Assembly: GCA_002270565.1 (NCBI GenBank)
Contig: NQMI01000007.1
Span: forward strand, 186,001-250,000
Direction of reading: 5' to 3'
DNA: 64,000 nt
Source: Stenocarpella maydis
Lineage: Eukaryota > Ascomycota > Sordariomycetes > Diaporthales > Diaporthaceae
Below are positions 20,697 to 32,000 of the stretch, one piece after another (position 1 is the first letter of the stretch; each line of letters starts with the position of its first letter). The position numbers and the translations under genes are program-made. Under the pieces are notes generated by a model. That model was not told where the DNA came from and searched no databases. It saw nothing but the letters and a program-made list of their open reading frames with translations.

Positions 20697-23475
20697 AGTG
20701 ACCAACATACGTTTGTTGCCATGTACCGCTTTACATGCCGGATCTTGCTCGCAGCCTCCTTGCGCTCCTCTTGTGAGAGAACAGCGAGCTCAGAGCACGA
20801 TTTCCTCGGGCTCCTGATCTAGCCTGTGCGGCGCCACGTTCCCTGGTCACTCGAGAGCCTCTACCGAGCCAGTCATGTTGCTTGCTATCTGATTTTCGAT
20901 TTGCTCGGGATCTCCTCGAGGGTCTGCATGCTTTCTCGGCAGATCATTCCCAACCACACCCGACCATGCCTCGCCGCCACTTTCAAGCACTACATCTTTA
21001 ATCGTAATCCCCAGAGCTCACCTCGCGGACTCGACAGGTTATCGATGTGCAACGCCGTTGCGGTTTATCTGCTACTGCCCGAGGAATCCTAGGTTTCATT
21101 TCTTTCGGCATTACACGCATTGGCATAGACTCGCGTCGCATCGACTGTTGCATTTTACTGGAGCTTCTTGGATCCGATGCCCACAGTGGCTACTTGCATT
21201 CGGTCATTCTACTGCACTCAAATTTTTCCTCTGTCTTTATTTTCCTACGGTGTCGAAACCTCCTCGAAGGCATTTCCAACCGCCTGAACATCATAAAATC
21301 ATTCGCGGCTCATTTGCACACTAATCTGCATCTGGACCAAACAGCCGCTACTATCTTTCGACCGGTGCGCGCCTCATCGCGTGTCTGGACTTTCACTAAA
21401 TACCACTCCCCCGGTTCGTCATCTACCGGAGGTCGAAGCTTCTTCACCAGCCAAAGAAGCCCCTCTATAAACCCACCTCGGCCGTTCTTCGCCGTGGGAC
21501 GCTCTCGTTAAGTGACGGGATACTTGATACCCATCTCAAAATTACGACAAGGCATACGATCAACTTTCACGAAAACATGGGAACGGCGATATGGCGACCA
21601 CGGAAGGAGGAACGGACGCAAGAAGTGGAAGCGCCGTGACGGTACCGGGAGACAGGACCGCATTCGTGGTGAAGTGGGTAGGCTGAGAATGCCGTCACTC
21701 CCACTACAGCTCCTGCGTGGAGCGTGAGGCTAGGGAGGTGAGGGTGCGAGGTGGTTGCAGACGGATGATGTTTCTCATTTCTTGTTGCGGAGTAACACCC
21801 AGACTGTGACACCGACCGTCCATCGTTCCCAATACCTTGTATACTAGCGATCTATCTGCTGCTACTACTGCACGCTGCTTACTGCTTCCACTACCTTTGT
21901 TGCACCCACCCCTTTGGGCTTCCCGGGCGCGTCCGTGAGAGGTTGCCGGAGCGGGCCCAAAGGGGGGGCAGCGAAGAGACGAAGCTCGTCTAAGACGTCT
22001 TTTTTCCTTCCTCGATTTTTCTATTGCGTCAAAAGGAGCGAGACCATTCTTGGTCCCACTCGTCCTGATATGTAACGGAGGGATAACGGAACTAGGAATC
22101 ATCAAAAAGAAATCCTGCAAAGTCTTTCTGTGTGTCCTGGACCTGAATGTTTGTCTCGTGGTGTTGGATATCACGATTCCATACCATGTGCCGGCGCGTT
22201 CGTCCGTGTTTTTATCCGCAATAGAAGAATGGGCGAGGCAAAGGTGAGTTGAGGTGAGTTAACTATCGTTTTCCCACTCTACTACTCCTGCCACAGGTGA
22301 AGGTGAAGACCAGCCTCATGGCAGCCTCACTTTTTTTTATTTTTTTTTTAGGATCCCTCTATCGGTGATTTCTTTCGTCACCTGCCTCACTGTGGGAGCG
22401 CCCCTATCTCGTCTTGCAGCCCCCCCGGCCGGTCCCGGAAATCACTGGCCACATGGCCATCATTCCATCATCTTCCAGCGGGCCTCCCCCGATCCTGCTT
22501 TTGGAATAGGCACCCTTATTTTTTCCTTTCCTTTCTTTCCGGCACATCCCGTTCCTGGGGTGTCTCACATTCCTAACCTAGTGGAAGGGAAAGAGGGGGG
22601 TGAGCCACGCGGGTGGGCCCAACCCAGGACAAATTGGACTTGTTGGGGGAGGGCCGGCGCTGGGTGCCGTGTTCACGCGTTGTCCACCGGCTGGGGGCGG
22701 GGGACCGGTGCGTGGGGGATCGATTGTGCTTGGCTCGAATGCGGAAGAGAGGAGGCGTCTTTTGGTATGGAGGGGATACATGAAGGCGTTGCCGCGTTCC
22801 GTTGGCTGGGCGCCACGAGGCTTCGGGAAGTCGTGGGGATCTCGATCGTGGTTCCCCTTGGGCGAGTCCGGCAGGATTTGGGGTCCAGATATGCAAGAGC
22901 TGTTTGCCTCACGTTCGAATTCTTGACAAATCATTGCCTGGTAATGTGTTGTTATGCAACTACATGGACCACGGGGTATGAGACTTTAGCTCCGCAGAAA
23001 GGTGAATACTATGCAAGGGTATCTATCTTGAGTACTCCCAGAATCAATGGAATGTATTTTGCACCACCATACCCAGGTTCCAGATAATAGCATGTAGCCC
23101 CAAAATAGGGGCTATCCTCGATTCCATTAGGCCTCCGGTCCGCTCAGTGCTCTTGAGAGAGAGAGAGCTTTGATCGGAGTTCTGGTCATATGGGTATTAG
23201 AGGGAATATCGGCGTAGCCGCCGCCCGCAAACGCTGGGGTGGCTGGGCCGCGTGGTCGGGGCCGGGCACCCGCCACGCCTCGGCGGCGTACACGACCTAT
23301 CCTGCTGCCGCGGCCGCGGCTGCGGCTTGCATTGCGGCGCAGTGGCCGCCGTGGACTCCTCTCGAGGCGGACGCGGCGTACAGGCCTCCTGGCCGCCGGC
23401 GTCGAGCATCTCGGTGTCCTGGGACACCCGGGCGGCAGTGCGGGGGTGAGCAGGGTTCGCGGACGAGGAGGGCTC
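20697..23475. other. 2.8-kb intergenic between CDC25 and the DRN1-like gene
   Basis: The two flanking genes converge here. Short frames up to about 240 aa (22365-23087, plus) are open but show no domain or splice logic. The segment at 23190-23460 is very GC-rich with GCGGCGGC-type runs, probably 3' flank of the DRN1-like gene. An A/T homopolymer stretch lies at about 22331-22350. Confidence 0.45.
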
Positions 23476-25202
23476 CTAGTCCATCAGCGTGAAATCCCAC
23501 GGCTTGAACAGCTCGCGGAACCTCGAGGCGTCGTCCGTCTCCTCCTGCTCCGTCTGCGTCCAGTCACGCCAGTTCATGCGGCCCTCGAGGCCCATCAGCT
23601 TCGCGGCCACCTTGCGCGGGTACTGCAGGTCGAAGCGGACGTTCTCGTCGAACCGCATCAGGAGGCTCTTGCTGATGATGGCCCCGCCGTCCTCGCTGCC
23701 GCCCTCGCCGGCGTCCTCGCACCACACCCAGATGCGAATGTAATCGCCGGGAACCTCGTCGCTGATTCCAAAGTCTTGGATCGCGAGGCTAGGGAGGTTC
23801 AGGTTCTCCGCCTCTACGCGGAATGCGGCCTCCACCAGGCCCTTCTTGACCAGATCTGTGGGGATGGGCATGAACTGCCAGTGGGCGTGAATGCCCCCAA
23901 TCTTGTTGATCTCCCACGTAATAGCTCCAAGCTTGTGACCAGACTTCTTGGAGACCGTTGCCTGGAGGGCCGCGCGGAAGCGCGACATCTCCTTGAAAGT
24001 GCGGTCAGCTGAGTCCTGGCCCATGATGGCGCGGCTGATGGAGGAGACGTGCTCCTGCGGGGCGATGAGCATGTGCGACGGGTGCTCGAGGCCGTACTTG
24101 GCGAACATGTCCGGCGTCGGGAGCGGGCCCCTGGCAGTAGCAAGGTAAGTGTCCTCCCCGATGGAGCAGATCATGTGGGTCGCCACGATCTCGCTGGCGA
24201 GGCAAAGCCAGCAGTTCTCGGGGCCTGGCGGGGGCATCCGTTGGCCCCGGCCACCCTTGCGAAAGCGGTTCGGTCGGTAGTTATCTCCCCCGTTGGAAAA
24301 GCGCGAGAAGCCGACTTCGTCCGATGGCGCAGGGCGCTTCTTGGAAAGATTGGCTCGGGCTAAGAAGGGAGACACGGTGCTGCCCTGGGGCAGAGTGCCG
24401 GATGAGGGCATCAGCGAGAAGGCGTACATCGCCTTCGCTTTCTCGGTGTTTCCGTATGGCGCCATGGAGATGAAGCGCGTGACCTCGGTGTCGATTTCAC
24501 CGGAAGCATGCTTGGGCGGGTGGAAGAAAGGCTCTCGTTCGTAGAAGAAAGCAGAGTGAGAAGGGACGAGGTGGTATCGAGGCTTCAGGGTCGCACACAG
24601 GTCTGCGATAGCGTCGCTGGTGACGACGCTGGCGGTGTCGAAGGGCAGCGCGACCTTGGACCCGTTCCATACTGTGGATGGCCACATGGTGGTGAGTAGA
24701 ATGTCTGCTGAGTTTGCGCCGCGCAAAGCCTTGGCATCATCTGTCGTGTGAAAGGGGAGGTGCTGCTCCTGAGACTGGCCGCCGACAATCTCGGGGTCCA
24801 GTATCCCACCCAAAGTCGCGATACGTACGCCCTCGGAGGTCTTGGTGACCCCACACTTGTTCAAGTAGTGCAAATTCGGACATATCTCCTCCTCTTTGGT
24901 TATCCTCTCGACAATCCGAGTCGGCAATGCGTGTGTTCCGACGGTGAAGTAAGTTGGAAGGGGTACTTGTGTCTTTCCGGAGAGCAAGTCGATGACGGCG
25001 TCGTCATCTTCCGTTCCGAAGAGGTTTCCGATGATCAGGGCAAAAGAGAAGTTGTTCTTGGAGTGGAGAGTGGCAAGCTTAGAGAAGGCTGGCTGCAGTT
25101 TGCCATTGACGTTACCAATGACGAAGCTGTAAAACTTGTTTGTTAGGCTTGTCAGAGAGTAATAGGAGACGGGGAGGGAACGAACATCTTCGGCGCCGCC
25201 AT
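23476..25202 (-). CDS. DRN1: CwfJ-family protein, CWF19L1/Drn1-like
   Basis: Two exons: 25186-25202 (17 nt, MAAPK plus two bases) and 23476-25126, separated by a 59-nt intron with branch CTAAC and acceptor TTTTACAG. Spliced length is 555 aa. The join restores MAAPKIFVIGNVNG, the expected start of the metallophosphoesterase-like N-terminal domain of CWF19L1/Drn1, which binds the lariat-debranching enzyme Dbr1 and helps intron-lariat turnover. Later: GNLFGTEDDDAVIDLL; an RG-rich linker (RFRKGGRGQRMPPPG); the CwfJ C-terminal domain 1 with PENCWLCLAS and a HIT-like GGIHAHWQF; and CwfJ domain 2 ending KPWDFTLMD. It is divergent from UTP20 with 805 bp between the two ATGs. Full-length and apparently intact. 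Confidence 0.93.
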
Positions 25203-26007
25203 GATAAGCTGCTCTCCACCGCGGAGCCGAGTCGTGGGTGCGTTCTACAGCAGAGAATTGGGGAACGAGACCACCAACTTAGATGAAATAAGTTTATGAG
25301 CAATTGCAACACGGGGTCAAAAAGCGAAGCGCCGAATGAAAAGAGAGACCAGGTGCGAGGGGCGAGTTGCCAAAAGCTCGGCGCATCGCGTCGCTTCAAG
25401 AACGTCGAAGCGGTCGCGCCTCTTTTGAAAGAAGAGGCGTCGAGCCACAAAACCAGGATGGCAGGGGAGCTCGGGCGGAAGTTAAGGTTATCTTAGCGCA
25501 AGTATTGGTTTTCTGTCTTATCGCCCCACTAAAGACTCCAGTTGCTGTTATCGATAGTCCGTCTTCTCAAAAAAAATTCCAGAACTCGGTCGCAAACTTG
25601 ATCGAGCCATCACACGACAACTGACCGACCTCTGCAGGCCCAGGCTATCCTACTGCCAGTAGTCGGCTAGTCTAGTGCCCATCATCACCCAGTTTGTTGA
25701 ATCAGAGGTGACTACCCCAGTGCCCATTCTCCCACTCCCAGTGATGATTATCTGATGATCGACTATCTAACTTACAGCCAGGTCTCCCCCATTCAGATAT
25801 CCCACGTTCAGTGATCCCAAGGACGGACATCCTAACTCCCACGACGTCAATTCGCACGTGATCCACGCCTATACTGCAGAAACCGGCTCCTATAACATCG
25901 ACTCCCACCCATCCTCAAACCCGGCACCCACAGTCGGGCACAAGTTAACACATGCCTACGCCACCTACGTTATCCCATCTCCTCACATCCCTCTTAGCAC
26001 AGTCAAC
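25203..26007. promoter_or_regulatory. Divergent promoter between DRN1-like gene and UTP20
   Basis: An 805-bp shared upstream region. It contains a CACGTG E-box (25855-25860), a GACGTC core (25843-25848), and repeated phrases AGTGCCCAT (near 25674 and 25719) and CAGTGAT (near 25740 and 25810). An A run precedes TTCCAGAA near 25568. The E-box and CRE-like sites are consensus matches only; no factor is proven. Confidence 0.4.
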
Positions 26008-29000
26008 ATGCCAGTCACGGTGTCAGGTAGGGTCTCCAAGACCCGTGGAAGACACAACCCAACTCCGCACCAGAAGAACCACCGATGGGAATCTTTCTCG
26101 ACAAAAATATCCAAGTTAAACTCCCTCGACCCCTTACGCAAGGTACGCCGCCACGACCTCGAGGACGAAGACCTCGACACCACGACCTCCTACCTTCGAA
26201 ATGGCGTCGTCCGATGGGCCGACCTCAACATATCCAAGTCGTTCACCGACTTCAAACGAGAAATACTACCTCTCTGCGAAACCCTGCCGCAGATTCTCCA
26301 CTTTCAGGACAAGATCATGGATCTCCTGGCCACCTACATCGCAACGCAGGATAGGGAGGCCTTGGAGCCTCTGCTAGATCTTCTCACAGCCTTTGCGCAT
26401 GACCTGGGCACAAAATTTGAACAATATTACCACAGGAGCCTGGAACTTCTGGTCGCAATTGCCAGTAGACCGCAAGACGTCGATGTAATCGAGTGGACTT
26501 TTGGTGCATTTGCCTGGCTCTTCAAATACCTTTCAAAAATTCTGGTTCCGGATTTAATACCGACTTACAATAGTATGGCGGGCCTGCTGGGCAAGCGGAA
26601 ACACCCAGCCCACATCAACCGGTTCGCCGCCGAGGCGATGAGCTTTCTGATCAAAAAGGCTGCCGCGCCATCCAACCGCCAAACCGCCCTGCCTCGCATC
26701 ATCGCACACGTGAGGGATGATTTGCAAGACCTGGCTAGGACGCTGGCACAAAAGGATCAAGAAAATGAGGGAGATGTTGCCGACTACCAAATGGAAGCCG
26801 CCTATAAGTCCAAGCACTTCGAGGCGTACCGAGAAGGAATCATGACCATGTTTTCGGAGGCCATGAAAGGGCCGGGAAGCACGCTTCACTCCACTGCGAC
26901 ATACCTGTTTGACGCGCTCCTGGACTCTATTCCACCCACAGAGCTTGAGGCTGGGAATCCGACATTCTGGGTAGACGTCTGCTGCGGAGTTCTCACCAAT
27001 ATTATCCATCATTCAACTGCCGACTCGTTCCAGCCCTTATCCGAGTCGATAATACAATCTGCCTCGACACGATTGAATAACGAGGACAACCCCTTCCGGC
27101 TTTCCTTGTTCATGCGCCTTATTGGGATCATGGCAGGTGTTCAAAGCGGCTCTAGGCTCAGTGATTGGCGACCTGTTGTCAAGACTCTGACAGGACTTCT
27201 TCAGATGCTGAGCAAGGACGCCAAAAACATTTCCAGATACGCTGGGTCAATAATCTGGAATAGTATAGTTGCAAACGCGGCTATCTGCTGGACCCAGGCG
27301 CCAATGGATGCGCTTATGCCCTCACTGAACGACTTCAACAAAGCAATGACAGGAGAGCCTCTAATGCGTTGGTACATACCATTCTGCGGTTACGTGGCGG
27401 AAGTAAATGGTGCCAGGTTCCGGAGTCTATTCCAAAAGCCGTTCCAGAAGTTCATCGCGGCTCACTGGTCAGAGACTGGCAACGAGGAGCTCCTCTGTGT
27501 ACTGTTGCCGAAGTTGGTGGCGTGCGGCGCGTTACCTGCTGGCGGAAGCAAAGAGGGATGCTCCCTACCACAATCATGGCAGGACCAAATTGTCAGCAAG
27601 TTCGAGGAGTTGGGAAGCACGCCATTCCCCGAAACGAACTCCCAAAGCAAAAACCCGGACGTCTGGAGGGATCATTACTTGCCGAAATACGCGGCCCTGC
27701 TCCGGGTATTGGAGTCAACTAATGTGCACCCGTCCACCAACGCCCGGATCGCGGAGTTGCTGCTTAAGAAGCTGAAACTCGCTCTGCGACCATCCGAGTC
27801 TCTTGCGACTGAGGAAACTCGATTCATCGCCGCACAAGGATTTCTCGCATACCTACGGATGAGCAAAGCGTCTGGCTCTGTCGATGGGTCGCTGAGCCCT
27901 CTGTTAAAAGCCGCAGCACCACGTTTCTCTCGAAGTCCTTCATTCCTACAAGCTCTGTTGGGATATGAAAAGGAGATGCAAGCCAAGCAGAGGCCCAGGA
28001 GCAAGGAAACCCTCATCTATGAGGACGATCCCTTCCTTCAGTCGCTCGTTTGCAATCTGGCCAACTCGTCCCGGCCCCTCCGCGCGGTATCCCTGAAAGT
28101 ATTTGAGGTACTGTCGTCTACTCCAGATCAGGAGTCCTGCCTATCAACAATGATCTCAGTGGAAGATTTGCCTCTGGACCACAATAGTCCCCGAGCGATT
28201 GCGATTCATCTGCGACGGCTTGCCAAGTCCTACTCTCATCTCGATGAGAAGTCGTGGCTGCGGCATGCCATTCCAGCGTTCCTGTTTGGCCAACTCACGG
28301 TGAGGCTCGCCCCCGTCTGGGATGACGCAGTCGAGGCGCTCAAGCAAATTGCCGAGGACAAATCTGCTGGTGATATTGTATTCAATCGTGCGCTTGAGTG
28401 GCTTCAAATCCCCTCTCCTCGCTGGACTCCACCACAGGTCTCATCGAGCTCAGTCAGAGGGATAAGTTCGGATTTCGAGTGCTCGAATCTTGTCAGGTTG
28501 AGAGAACAAGCTCAAGAGATTGGTGAAGCATTGGAGGCTTCCTCAAACATCATGCTGCAAAGCTTTCAGGGTGAACAGGATGTACCGCCCGAACATGTCG
28601 CCAACGCAAGGGGCAAGGCGCTCAAAGTCCTTTCAGCCATTCCTCCCTTCGCAGAGAAGAGATCGAGGAACATCGTACCGTTTCTGCTCTCTCTGGACGA
28701 CGCGCAGGTTTCTTCGTCTGGGGATGAGGATGATGACGAGGACAGTTTGCTACCGCAAGAAGATTTCTGGTCACTACCGGACAGAAAAGCCCTAATTGAT
28801 GTTTTTGCGCAATTCGGCAATCCGAAGGTTCTCTACAGGAGCGCAGATGTCTACAGCACGCTTCTCAGCCTTCTGGCAAATCGCGAAATGGAGGTCCAAA
28901 AGCTTGCATTCAAGGCCATATTGACCTGGAAACAGGAAGGCGTCAAACCATACAGAGAAAATTTGGAAAATCTTCTTGATGACGCTCGATTCAAAAATGA

Positions 29001-32000
29001 GCTGACAGTCTTCCTGCAAGACGAGGATTTGATACGGGACGAGCATCGTGCGGAGCTCATGCCTGTTCTTTTGCGAATCCTTTACGGACGGGCCACAGCA
29101 AAGAAGGGCGCTGCAAGTGGCCGGAACGGCCTGCATGCGACTCGTCTGGCAGTTATTCGCAATCTATCTCTCGAAGATGTCGGAGGATTCCTCAACATCG
29201 CGCTTGGCAACCTCCGCGATGTTCACGTTGTAGATGCGTCGGGGGTCAGGCAGAGTCTGTTCCAAGAGGAGAGGATCACTGCGCGCAAAATGGTGGGTTT
29301 GCTCCACATGATTGATTCCGTTATCAACGAACTTGGTGCAAGCGTTGAGAGGTATATGGATCCTCTTGTCAATGCTGTGCTGTATTGTTTGTTCTCGGCT
29401 TCTCGCAACTTGCATCAAGCAGAGCGCAATGACGAGGAGGCAGATGACGACGCCAGTGTGGATAAGAACAAGACGGGCAACACTTCATTGTTCAGGGTCG
29501 CCAGAACGACGTCATTGAAATGCCTGTGTGCTTTGGTCAAAAACAACGCGGATTTCGATTGGACGCCATATCAAGCGGCGATTGTCACCGAGATCGTGGC
29601 ACCCCTCGTCAAGCAGCCGGTTGGGGAGATGGCCCAGGGCATTTCTTGGACCTGGAGGCTTCTGGACACCTGGTCTCTGTCGATCCGGACTGCGCCTGCC
29701 CTTGCAATCAACGGCGATGTCATGCCCAAGGTTGCTGAATGCATCGGTTTCGAGAAGAGCAAGAACGAGGTTCGGATCTTCGCCCTCGGAATTGTGCGGA
29801 ATCTAGTCAAGCTTGCCCAGGCCCCTGATCCGGAGGCCGGATCTGGCGATCTCGTCAAGACCCAGATCCTCGACCCCAACGCGGACAAGATCCTCAGCGT
29901 GATTGGCGGCTACTTGCATGCCGGACGTGATATAGACATCCGGGTCCTGGAGGCGTGCATTGACGCGGTGGTGGAGCTTTCGGCTGTAGTCGATGGCTCC
30001 CGGAATGCCCGCAGTCTCGTCGACATCTCCACGCACTTGTTGAATCAGCCGGCGCGACGTGTGAGCCCCAAGATCAAAGGATCATTGCTTCTGATCTTAG
30101 AGCATTACGTGGTTGTGGATGATATTCACAACGACCCAATTCTGAAGAAGTCTGTATTGAAAACACTGTCGGGTCTGTTTAGCTTCTTCAAAGACAAGCA
30201 GAACAGAGAATCGCTGTCGAAGGTCCTGCTGGCGTTTGCAACACGAGACCCCGTCGTGCAAGATGTTGCTCGAATTTGCGCGGAACTCAACTCATATGTT
30301 GCAGAAAGGCTGGATGAGCCCGACTATGACCGCCGGCTTGCGGCTTTCAATTCCATTACCCAGAGAGGCACGACCTTCACCATTGAGGAATGGTTACCAT
30401 TGCTGCACAACGCGATTTTCTTCCTTAATCGCGACGAAGAATTTGGGATTTTGTCGTCGAATTCAGCAGATGTAATGTGCAGACTGGTCGATACTGCCGC
30501 GGGGATATGGGGCACAGATATGCAACCCGCTTATGCTGAGCTTCTGAACGAGGGCATCATTCCCGCAATTCATGCTGGCGTCAGAGAACTTTCGGAAACA
30601 GTACGCCGTGAGACAGTGAGGCTCCTGAGCCACACGGTGAGCAAGCTCAGGGACTGGACGTTGGTCAGCGACCTCTCGGTGCTGCTTCCAGCGAACGAAG
30701 AGGAGGCAAACAAAGCCTTCTTCGTCAACATCCTTACTCCGTCCGTCTCGAAGCAAGTGCAGGCCGTGCAGACGCTCAGCTTAGTCAACTCGCGCCATGA
30801 GCTTGGAAGCAAGAACATCAGCCAGATCCTTCTGCCCCTGTTGGAGCATTTCATCTGGGGACGTGCTGGAGCCGATGATCACGGGCTGGGGGCTCAGGCT
30901 GCTGCTACGATTGCCAGCCTCGCTGGGTCACTTGAGTGGTCCCAGTACAGGGCAACGCTGCGGAGGTACATCTCGTATTTGACGTCCAAACCCGAGCTCC
31001 ACAAGCAAGTGATCCGTCTTCTCGACAAGGTCGTTGACACGCTCGTTTCAGCTGCCGAAACTGCTAATGATTCAGCAATGGAGGTGGACGACGTCAAAGT
31101 GACCAAGCGCCGTCTTGCTCACTCACTGCCGTCCATGGAGAAGATGGCCGAGGAGTTCACAACCAACTTCACACCACCACTCTTGGCGCATCTGAAGGAC
31201 AAGGACGAAGAGACCGTGAGCGCTAGAGTACCAGTGGCAGTCATTCTTGTAAAACTTCTCCGATTGCTCCCGGATGAAACCCTCAGCCTACAGCTGCCCA
31301 GTGTACTGACGGACCTTTGCCACATTCTAAGGAGCAAGGCCGTGGAAGCCCGAGACATGGCGCGGATGACGCTGTCCAAGATTGCATGTATATTGGGACC
31401 ACCATCCGTCGGTTTTATCCTCAAAGAACTTCGCGGGGCTTTGAAAATGGGGACTCAACTGCACGTGTTGTCGTACACAATGCACACTCTTCTCTTGGCC
31501 GTGACGTCAGAATTTCAGCAAGGAGACCTCGATCACTGCTTGGAGCCCATGGTGGCGGTGATTATGGATGACATATTTGGAATAAGCGGCCAAGAAAAGG
31601 ACGCCGAAGGCTACGTGAGCAAGTGGAAGGAAGTCAAGAGCAGCAAGAGTCAAGACAGCATGGAGCTCATCGCGTCGACTGCCTCTATCACACATCTCGT
31701 TGAGCTTGTCAAACCACTTCAAGCCATGCTATTGGAAAAGCTCGACCTCCGCACAGCTCGGAAGATAGACGAGTTGTTGAACAGAATTGCATCCGGGCTG
31801 CAGAAGAACCCAGCATCTGACAGCAGGGACACTTTGGTCTTCTGTTACGAAGTCATCCAGGAGGTCTACAACAGTCGCAAACCCACTGCCGAGAAGACGA
31901 TCGACCCCAAACTGAGACGGTATTTGATACAGAGGGGTGCTAAGAGGGAGGATCGTGGCGCCGCGAGCAAGCACACCCACAAGCTCATGCGTTTTGCCAT

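Noticed and set aside
22365..23087. 240-aa plus-strand frame
   Set aside because: Starts in T-rich DNA, shows Trp/Gly-rich random composition, and other frames are open on both strands.
25858..26007. UTP20 start at 25858
   Set aside because: Fifty residues of promoter-like, Pro/His-rich sequence precede the family-typical start at 26008.
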